Positions 6,511 through 12,300 of a DNA stretch of 12,300 nucleotides are shown piece after piece. The position numbers and the translations under genes were made by a program. Positions within the stretch are counted from its first letter, which is position 1. Each line of letters begins with the position of its first letter. The DNA is from JBBDNC01 sp040877875 (GTDB lineage Bacteria; Bacteroidota; Rhodothermia; Balneolales; Balneolaceae): positions 1 to 12,300 of the forward strand of contig JBBDNC010000185.1 in the NCBI GenBank assembly GCA_040877875.1, written 5' to 3'. Below the pieces are notes generated by a model. It was not told the origin of the DNA and made no database searches. It was given only the letters and a program-made list of their open reading frames with translations.

Positions 6511-9500
6511 ATGAATGAAAAATTATCACAACGTAATGCCCTTTCAGGAAGGATTCGGTATTGGCTGCTGATTCCCTTCTGTATCCTGCTGTTTGCAGCA
6601 GGCATTCGTATGTCATTGAAAAGTGACTGGCTATTGGAACGAGTCAGGGGATTTGCTGAACGCCAGATCAATAACCAGATCCGGGGGAATTTAACTCTTG
6701 AGGAACTTAAAGGGGATTTATTTTATGGAATAAGCATCACCGGAGTCCGTTTGACGGGCCCGGACGGGGAAGCCATTTTAACGGCTGATTCGATTCGGGC
6801 GACCTACTGGCTTCCGAATCTGATTCGCCAGCCTTACGAAATCGAGGATCTTGTATTACATGGGATGAAGGCGGATGTCCGGCAGCTTGAGGATCAGTCC
6901 TGGAATTATGAGCAACTGTTACCGGAACCGGCAGAAGCTGAAACTGGAGAGGCGGCCGAGTGGTTCATCCGAAATATTCGGATCAGAAATAGCAGTCTGG
7001 CTGCAACATCCCCCTCTTTACCCGACAGACGAATTTCTGTGTCCGGACTGGAAACGAGAGTTGTGAATGCCGGATTTCGGAATGAGAGGGGATCTGCCGA
7101 GCTTAGGATGTTGAATTTTATGCTCAATGAGACTCGGCTGAATCGCCCGGTTGAAGTCGGTGCTTCAGCAGCATACGAAAACCGGGAAGTTACACTTGAG
7201 AGGCTGGTAATCAACAGCGGACGTACATTTTTTAGCAGCCATGTCCGCTACGATCTGTCTTCATCCGGGCTGGCAGGGAATATAGAACTGGAGCCGATGT
7301 CATGGAGAGATATCCTGTCTTACTCTGATTCTGATTTTCCTCTTGTTCAGGATTTGAATGTCAGTATTGGGTTTCAGGGGAATCTATCTGACCTTGATCT
7401 TGAGGTTCAGGGTACTGCCGAAGGTTTGCAGGAGTTCTCCCTTCGGTCGTCTTTGAATTTTGAAAATCAGTTTTCAATGCATGAACTCTCGGCAACCCTT
7501 GAAGGACTGGACGGGCCCCGATTAACGGGGGATTCACAAATGCCGCTCCTGGACTCTTTCAGGTTTGAAGGGGACGGAGCGGTTTATGTGTCGGATCCTG
7601 AGACGAGCCATTTTACCGCTCGGTTTTCAGCAAGCGGAGTTGTGGTGAATAGTCAGCCGCTGGATGAAATTCAGGGGCAGTTGGATTGGAACCAAGATAA
7701 GGCCGGGCTGCTTGCTTCGGTGAGCCGGCAGGGTCAGTCGGCGGATCTGTCATTAGAAGTCGGGAACATATTTGCGGACTTGCCGGAGTGGAAAGCTCAG
7801 GCAGACGGGAAACAAATCAATCTTTATCGATGGACAGACAATGAGGATCTGGATAGTAACCTGAATTTCACTGCAGTGGCAAACGGCCGGGGCTTCGTCC
7901 TCTCGGATGAGTTGATCCGGGTAAAAGCTACTCTGACTGAAAGCCGGTGGGGGAATCAACCGTTTGACCGCGTGGATGTGGATGCGGGGATTTCTGCTTA
8001 TGAAATTGCCGGCCGGATAGAGGGTCACATTGCCGCCAGCCGGTTTAACAGCGAATTTTCGACAACCGATTGGCAGTCTCCGAAACCTGATTTCACTTTC
8101 TCTGCGGGACTGGATGCGTTTAACCTGTCTGACCTTGCCGGGATGGAAGGGTTCCCTACCCATTTAAATGCAACCTTGGCCGGCCGGGGTTCCGGATTTG
8201 ATACGGAGCAGTTAGAGCTGGCTTCAACCGTTCGATTTGATTCAAGTTTTGTAAACGGCGAAGCAATACAAATGCTGGAAGCGGACGTTTGGATTCAGGA
8301 CGAGATACTGAATGTATCCCGTGCGGAACTTCAAAGTCCGATTGCAGAAGGTAAATTTTCGCTCAGCCAGCACCTGCAGGATTTTCGGAATCAGGATAAC
8401 AGGCTGGACCTGGAAGCCGAAATCAAGGATATATCCTCCCTTTCTCCATTATTTGGTGTAGAGTATGTGAACACCCGGGGCAGGCTCGAGGGACATTTGC
8501 TGCGCCAGGCCGACGGGCTGCTTCAGTTCGAGGGGAGACTCGATTTAGAAGAAATGGTCTACGATACCCTTTTTACTGTTGAAAAGATGGCCGGGAATGT
8601 GGGTGTGATTCTGTATGAAGAACCGGAGCTGACCCTTGATCTCGATCTGACTGATCCGGCTACGGACGCGATTTCACTTCAGTCGATTCGCCTTGCCAGC
8701 CGTTCGTTTTTGCGGGATACCCTGACTACGGGGAGTCTGGATTTGACGGTGATGGAAGATGAGGAAAATGCGATTCGATATGAGGGAGACTATCGTTACC
8801 GTGAAAACGATTTGGGCCTGAATACATATAGGCTTGATTTTCAGACGCCGCTTCGGACGCTGACTTTGCAGGAAACCTTTGATCTGACGTGGAAGTCCGG
8901 CGTTTTTCGCATGGCTCCTCTAAGGATTGCGACGGAGAGCGGAGATGCCCATTTGCAGCTTTCGATACCCTATCTGGATGAAAATCGCCAGGAAGTGGAA
9001 ATGGATGCCCGGCTTTTAAACCTCGGGGTTCTGCAGCAAACCCTTTTAAATGAGACGTATGCAGAGGCTCTGCTTTCCGGTCAGTTAAGTTTACAACGTG
9101 AAGGGACTGAAATCGATGCTGAGTCGGGCCTCTTGTTTACCGAGGTTCGCATGCAGGAGGGAAGAATGGATTCCCTGCGCATGGATCTTTCACTGCAGAA
9201 TGGAAGAATGCAGGTTCTGAGTTCTGCTTGGCATGGCCAGAAAGAGCTCTATACCTTTTCAACGGATGTACCTTGTGAGCCGGTAGATCCCATGTCGCTC
9301 GGGGAAGAATTTTTCGAACAGCCGGTGGAAGGTAAAATTACCTTAAATCCATCGTCTGTTCAATACTGGAGTGGCTTTCTGGCTGAAACGACAAATCTGG
9401 ATGCGGAAGGATTGATCCGGTTTGACGGAGAAGTCAGCGGCACGGCTGGAAATCCTGAATTCAGGGGAGCGTTTGGTTTTAACAAGGGGAGTCTGTCAGG

Positions 9501-10983
9501 CGTTGCCATCGATTCAATTATGGTGGATATCGATTATCTCCATGAGGAGAAGAATATAAGTTTTGTCGGATTTATAGAATCTTTAGGCAGCCGTATTGCA
9601 AGGTTTGAATCGACGTTGCCCCTCCATATTGACTTACGCAGGTTCAGGGTAGATCTTCCGGATGATACCGATCAGGTTTATGTATCCGTGATTACCGATT
9701 CTTTTAATTTGGTGCTTCTTAATAATTTCCTGGACAGGGATGTTTTCAGAAACCTTCGGGGAATCATAAGTGGTAATTTAGAGTTAAAAGGGAGCATTGC
9801 AAACCTCGAGCCGGATGGAAAGTTTATATTGCGTAATGGGGGGGTGCGGATTGTACAGGCAGGGATTCAACTCAATCAGGTAAGCTCGGATGTTCAATTG
9901 AGCCGGAACCAGATAGTATTGCAATCCCTCTCGATGAGAAGTGGTTCCGGACAATTATCTGCAAGCGGGAATATTGCACTCTCCGATATGCAGCCGGGAA
10001 ATATTGATATTCAGGTTCGGGCGAATCAATTCAGGGCCGTCAATACTCCCGACATGAATGCTGTAGTTGATTTAAATGGCAATCTTTCGGGCAGCGTGCG
10101 AAATCCGGTAGTAGGAGGTACTCTCCGATTCAGGAGTGGATTTATTTATCTGGAGAATTTTGGTGACCGGGCTATTGAGGACGTCCGATTCGAGGAGGAT
10201 GAAGAAACCATGAACATTGCCTATTACGATTCCATGGCGATTGATATGGAGGTGGAATTTAATCGTCAGTTTTTTATCCGGAACCGCCAGTATCTGGATA
10301 TGGAAGTTGAATTGGCCGGTACGGTTGATCTGGTCAAACAGTCCGCCGGGGAATTGCAGATGTTCGGATCGCTCGAAGGGGTAAACGGGTATGCGCGTCC
10401 GCTCGGAAGGAATTTTGTTTTGGATGAAGCGGTCGTTGTGTTTTACGGCCCAGTTGACAATCCCGAATTGAATATTCGAACGTTGTACAGGCCTCCCCAG
10501 CCCCAGAGTGATATCCGCATCTGGTATATCATAGAGGGGACGGTTCAGGAACCGGAGTTCAGGTTTGAGAGTGAGCCGTTTCTGGAATTACAGGACATTA
10601 TCAGCTATACGATCTTTGGCCAGCCTTTCTATGCACTCGACTCCTGGAAACAGGTCGTTGCCTCAAGCGGAAGCAATACGACGGCATCGGATGTGGCTGT
10701 GGAAGTTCTTCTCGACCAGGTGGAGATGCTTGCAACCCAGCAGCTTGGAATCGATGTGGTGCAGATCGATAACACGCGGAGCGGTTCCGGCAGCACTACC
10801 TCCATCAAGACGGGATGGTATCTCAATAACCGGACCTTTTTCGCCATATTAAACGAGGTGAGTGCCACTCCCAAAACCCTCTTTATACTGGAGTATCTTC
10901 TGCGGGAAAACCTGGAACTTATCATTACCCAGGGAGATGATTACCGCCAGGGAGTGGACCTGAGATGGAAGTATGACTATTAG
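6511..10983 (+). CDS. TamB-like translocation/assembly module protein (AsmA-like superfamily)
   Basis: A very long protein (1490 residues) with one N-terminal membrane anchor (residues about 16-34) and then a continuous beta-rich, repetitive body, typical of TamB, whose beta-taco groove bridges inner and outer membranes and conducts hydrophobic clients. The N-terminal part (RQINNQIRGNLTLEELKGDLFYGISI) is AsmA/TamB-like. The C-terminal DUF490 domain ends with the diagnostic FLELQDIISYTIFGQP at about 1357-1372. E. coli TamB is about 1260 residues, so this is longer, as is common in Bacteroidota. I chose the ATG at 6511, 10 bp after the tamA stop, over a start at 6448 inside tamA, because the anchor follows directly. 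The barrel partner and operon order tamA-tamB agree with the assignment. Its clients (proteins or phospholipids) cannot be told here. It converges on the GroES-like gene 11 bp away. Confidence 0.93.
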   Translation: MNEKLSQRNALSGRIRYWLLIPFCILLFAAGIRMSLKSDWLLERVRGFAERQINNQIRGNLTLEELKGDLFYGISITGVRLTGPDGEAILTADSIRATYWLPNLIRQPYEIEDLVLHGMKADVRQLEDQSWNYEQLLPEPAEAETGEAAEWFIRNIRIRNSSLAATSPSLPDRRISVSGLETRVVNAGFRNERGSAELRMLNFMLNETRLNRPVEVGASAAYENREVTLERLVINSGRTFFSSHVRYDLSSSGLAGNIELEPMSWRDILSYSDSDFPLVQDLNVSIGFQGNLSDLDLEVQGTAEGLQEFSLRSSLNFENQFSMHELSATLEGLDGPRLTGDSQMPLLDSFRFEGDGAVYVSDPETSHFTARFSASGVVVNSQPLDEIQGQLDWNQDKAGLLASVSRQGQSADLSLEVGNIFADLPEWKAQADGKQINLYRWTDNEDLDSNLNFTAVANGRGFVLSDELIRVKATLTESRWGNQPFDRVDVDAGISAYEIAGRIEGHIAASRFNSEFSTTDWQSPKPDFTFSAGLDAFNLSDLAGMEGFPTHLNATLAGRGSGFDTEQLELASTVRFDSSFVNGEAIQMLEADVWIQDEILNVSRAELQSPIAEGKFSLSQHLQDFRNQDNRLDLEAEIKDISSLSPLFGVEYVNTRGRLEGHLLRQADGLLQFEGRLDLEEMVYDTLFTVEKMAGNVGVILYEEPELTLDLDLTDPATDAISLQSIRLASRSFLRDTLTTGSLDLTVMEDEENAIRYEGDYRYRENDLGLNTYRLDFQTPLRTLTLQETFDLTWKSGVFRMAPLRIATESGDAHLQLSIPYLDENRQEVEMDARLLNLGVLQQTLLNETYAEALLSGQLSLQREGTEIDAESGLLFTEVRMQEGRMDSLRMDLSLQNGRMQVLSSAWHGQKELYTFSTDVPCEPVDPMSLGEEFFEQPVEGKITLNPSSVQYWSGFLAETTNLDAEGLIRFDGEVSGTAGNPEFRGAFGFNKGSLSGVAIDSIMVDIDYLHEEKNISFVGFIESLGSRIARFESTLPLHIDLRRFRVDLPDDTDQVYVSVITDSFNLVLLNNFLDRDVFRNLRGIISGNLELKGSIANLEPDGKFILRNGGVRIVQAGIQLNQVSSDVQLSRNQIVLQSLSMRSGSGQLSASGNIALSDMQPGNIDIQVRANQFRAVNTPDMNAVVDLNGNLSGSVRNPVVGGTLRFRSGFIYLENFGDRAIEDVRFEEDEETMNIAYYDSMAIDMEVEFNRQFFIRNRQYLDMEVELAGTVDLVKQSAGELQMFGSLEGVNGYARPLGRNFVLDEAVVVFYGPVDNPELNIRTLYRPPQPQSDIRIWYIIEGTVQEPEFRFESEPFLELQDIISYTIFGQPFYALDSWKQVVASSGSNTTASDVAVEVLLDQVEMLATQQLGIDVVQIDNTRSGSGSTTSIKTGWYLNNRTFFAILNEVSATPKTLFILEYLLRENLELIITQGDDYRQGVDLRWKYDY

Positions 10984-10994
10984 TGCTATGCCAT

Positions 10995-11372
10995 TTACTC
11001 CATTGGAAGTTCATCCCGGATTAACAGCAGAATAGAAGAGTGCGGGAGGATCAGGAATTTTTCATTTTCAAATTCTATTTCATGCGCCCCGCTTTTGAGA
11101 TAGATTGCCAGGTCTCCTTTCTGAGCCTGCATGCCGAGATACCGCAGTTCACTGCGTTCCTCCTTCCACGGTTCATCCGGTTCGATATTCGGAACGGCAT
11201 AGCCGGGACCTGTTTTGATAATATAGCCGCTGTGGACTTCTTCCTTCTCTTTTACCGTAGCGGGGAGGACAAGGCCGCTTTTGGTATGGGTTTCCATATC
11301 CCGCGGTTTAATCAACACGCGATCTCCGACTACGATGAATTTTTCAACTGAATTGAGGTATTCCTGTATCAT
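10995..11372 (-). CDS. Divergent GroES-like (Cpn10 fold) protein
   Basis: A 125-residue protein with the Cpn10 fold of chaperonin co-factors. The N-terminal strand GDRVLIKPR (16-24), a mobile-loop-like segment ETHTKSGLVLP (27-37), and GYIIKTGPG (about 49-57) are GroES-like, as are the C-terminal EIEFENEKFLILPHSSILLLI segment features. It differs from canonical GroES (about 95 residues) by roughly 30 extra residues, mainly between GPG and the C-terminal strands (AVPNIEPDEPWKEERSELRY, then QAQKGDLAIYLKSGA). No groEL is next to it, so it is probably a paralogue rather than the main GroES; whether it docks on GroEL is unknown. The ATG at 11372 is the only sensible start, preceded on the other side by a 77-bp spacer to the metalloprotease. 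It is transcribed towards tamB. Confidence 0.85.
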   Translation of the reverse strand: MIQEYLNSVEKFIVVGDRVLIKPRDMETHTKSGLVLPATVKEKEEVHSGYIIKTGPGYAVPNIEPDEPWKEERSELRYLGMQAQKGDLAIYLKSGAHEIEFENEKFLILPHSSILLLIRDELPME

Positions 11373-11449
11373 GAGAGTCGTAACCTATAAAGTTTGTGTG
11401 AACTTACCCTGCCTGCATATCCAAAAGGATAAGGAATTATTCCAAGATC

Positions 11450-12055
11450 TTGAACTATTTCGAGGAACGGTTGAAAAGCGACTATGACCGTCAGCTTCAA
11501 TCCCTGGAAAAGGACGTTGAGGTGTTAAATGAAGTTCTCGGGAAATACCACCGGGACGAGGGGTTGGTTCAGGCGGAGGGTAGCGGTACTGCGACCCGGG
11601 AAGACCCTTCCGGGGCGTCGGAGGTGGAGGAGAAAATCAAACAGATGAAACGGAGTGTAAATCGAAAAACTACGGAGCTTGAACAAGCCCGGCAAAACGT
11701 GAATCGCGAAGCGGATCGCCTCAACGAGATTATTGCACAGAACACAGGATTGATTGACCAATACAATGAAAGTTTTTCGGAGGGGTACAGGTTTCACCAA
11801 GGGGTCTATTCCAGGGAGGGCAGCAGGGAGACCATTAATATTTACAAGTTTGAAGACGAACATGACCTGAAGCTCATCCTGGCTCATGAAGCAGGCCATG
11901 CATTAGGGTTGCCGCACGTAGAAAATCCCGAATCTGTTATGTATCCGGCAATGAGACGTCAAAACCGGGCAGATCTTGCCTTATCGGATCAGGACCAGGC
12001 GGCTCTCCGGCAAGTGTGCGGAGATGAGTTGCAGGAGGCGGATAATTATCAATGA
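11450..12055 (+). CDS. Matrixin-type zinc metalloprotease, probably N-terminally truncated
   Basis: A 201-residue metzincin with the full zinc signature HExxHxxGxxH at H146-E-A-G-H150-A-L-G-L-P-H156 and a Met-turn at S162-V-M164-Y-P, so the zinc site is intact. The stretch before it (about 5-110) is charged and helical, probably coiled coil, followed by INIYKFEDEHDLKLIL leading into the zinc helix. In matrixin relatives that carry such a coiled-coil insert, as I recall them, a signal peptide and a beta-strand half-domain of some 60-80 residues come before it; here the frame opens at 11402 after a TGA and has no ATG, only a TTG at 11450, and no signal sequence. The GroES-like gene starts only 77 bp upstream in the opposite direction, so there is no space for the missing part. 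It may be a decayed gene, a frameshifted assembly, or a cytosolic variant. The family call is firm; an intact start is not. Confidence 0.8.
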   Translation: MNYFEERLKSDYDRQLQSLEKDVEVLNEVLGKYHRDEGLVQAEGSGTATREDPSGASEVEEKIKQMKRSVNRKTTELEQARQNVNREADRLNEIIAQNTGLIDQYNESFSEGYRFHQGVYSREGSRETINIYKFEDEHDLKLILAHEAGHALGLPHVENPESVMYPAMRRQNRADLALSDQDQAALRQVCGDELQEADNYQ

Positions 12056-12119
12056 TTGAGAGTTGCCCATTGATTTTAAAAACTCCTATATTTCAATTTT
12101 GTATCTGTCTGATATAAAA

Positions 12120-12192
12120 GCCCTAGTGGTGGAATGGGTATCCGCCGGCTGGCGGATTGAGGGGTCAGTAACGGGTACATATGGATCGTTGA
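12120..12192 (+). pseudogene. Decayed tRNA-Leu copy
   Basis: Fifteen of the first 16 bases match the tRNA-Leu 112 bp downstream (GCCCTAGTGGTGGAAT against GCCCTGGTGGTGGAAT). The anticodon-loop segment TTGAGGGG (12157-12164) and CAGT follow, then traces of the variable arm (ACGG) and T-arm (TGGATCG). It cannot fold as a tRNA: no 3' strand matches the 5' acceptor GCCCTAG, the variable arm is lost, and the D-arm/anticodon-stem part is replaced by a segment about 5 nt longer that forms its own hairpin (12141-12156). A tandem duplicate of the neighbouring tRNA gene that has decayed is the simplest reading. The 3' boundary is approximate. Confidence 0.65.
12141..12156. repeat. Perfect GC-rich hairpin inside the tRNA-Leu remnant
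   Basis: TCCGCC, a GGCT loop, then GGCGGA: six perfect base pairs around a tetraloop. It sits where the D-arm and 5' anticodon stem of the tRNA copy should be. It may be a small palindromic repeat inserted in the decaying gene, but only one copy is seen in this window, so its repeat nature is unproven. Confidence 0.5.
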
Positions 12193-12218
12193 ATGATAGT
12201 GTAAGAAGCACACATAAT
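12189..12218 (+). promoter_or_regulatory. Candidate promoter for tRNA-Leu
   Basis: TTGAAT (12189-12194) and CATAAT (12213-12218) with an 18-bp spacer resemble a sigma70-type promoter. Transcription would begin about 7 bases before the tRNA at 12232. The -35 box lies in the remains of the upstream tRNA copy's T-arm. This is a motif match only, and the Bacteroidota TAnnTTTG box is not present. Confidence 0.3.
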
Positions 12219-12231
12219 GGAATAAAATTAA

Positions 12232-12300
12232 GCCCTGGTGGTGGAATTGGTAGACACGCTGTCTTGAGGGGGCAGTGACCGAAAGGTCGTGCTGGTTCGA
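12232..12300 (+). tRNA. tRNA-Leu (anticodon GAG), cut by window end
   Basis: The 5' part of a class II tRNA. Acceptor GCCCTGG is followed by TG, D-stem GTG/CAC with a GG-containing loop, anticodon stem CTGTC/GGCAG with loop TTGAGGG (anticodon GAG, reading CUC leucine codons), a long variable arm TGACC-GAAA-GGTCG, and the T-stem/loop start GCTGGTTCGA. The long variable arm and anticodon agree on leucine. The T-arm 3' strand, acceptor 3' strand and CCA lie beyond position 12300. Confidence 0.93.

Noticed and set aside
7753..8163. A 136-codon minus-strand frame inside tamB
   Set aside because: Antisense shadow of a well-supported coding region, with no motif.
10984..10994. Terminator between the convergent tamB and GroES-like genes
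   Set aside because: The 11-bp spacer has no hairpin; transcripts must end inside the opposing gene or by another means.
11281..11487. A 68-codon plus-strand frame overlapping the start of the GroES-like gene and of the metalloprotease
   Set aside because: Mostly antisense to the GroES-like gene. Its last codons may be a relic of the metalloprotease N-terminus, but it is not a gene of its own.
12063..12278. A 71-codon open frame across the tRNA-Leu remnant and the tRNA-Leu gene
   Set aside because: It overlaps a clear tRNA and a tRNA remnant, and its residues merely translate them.
1..12300. CRISPR arrays, transposases, phage genes or toxin-antitoxin pairs
   Set aside because: No spaced direct repeats and no such protein families were seen on either strand.

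Overview
The window is a draft-scaffold piece, with a run of 100 N at 1381-1480, from what looks like a Gram-negative bacterium of the Bacteroidota/Balneolota type. The reasons are a tamA-tamB outer-membrane assembly pair, lipoprotein signals on exported proteins, mostly absent Shine-Dalgarno sequences, two probable TTG starts, and a divergent GroES-like protein. The taxon is inferred from gene content; no marker gene settles it.

Layout. At the left end is a plus-strand GNAT acetyltransferase (89-565). It is followed by the C-terminal remnant of an Hsp20 small heat-shock protein (641-823) and a strong bidirectional terminator (870-904). Next is a minus-strand cluster, transcribed right to left: an M14 zinc carboxypeptidase lipoprotein (4288-2996), a CDF-type divalent metal exporter (2984-2073), a SCO1/SenC copper protein (2076-1486) coupled to it by an ATGA overlap, and a PCu(A)C copper chaperone lipoprotein (1380-941) whose start lies in the N gap. 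SCO and PCu(A)C together point to assembly of the CuA centre of cytochrome c oxidase. The CDF exporter and the zinc peptidase make the cluster a broader metal and envelope unit.

A 226-bp divergent intergenic region (4289-4514) separates this cluster from the plus-strand pair tamA-like (4515-6500) and tamB-like (6511-10983). These encode an Omp85 barrel with three predicted POTRA domains and a long periplasm-spanning, inner-membrane-anchored partner. Together they are expected to act in outer-membrane protein or lipid transport and assembly.

Convergent with tamB is a solitary GroES-like gene (11372-10995). Divergent from it is a matrixin-type zinc metalloprotease (11450-12055) that keeps the full zinc-binding site but appears to lack its N-terminal export signal and first half-domain. 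The right edge holds a decayed tRNA-Leu copy (12120-12192) interrupted by a perfect GC-rich hairpin, then a normal tRNA-Leu(GAG) cut by the window end (12232-12300).

Most of the window is ordinary housekeeping and envelope content. No phage, CRISPR, transposase or biosynthetic cluster is visible. The points most worth a second look are the GroES paralogue, the truncated metalloprotease, the decayed tRNA with its hairpin, and the Cu/Zn/peptidase operon.
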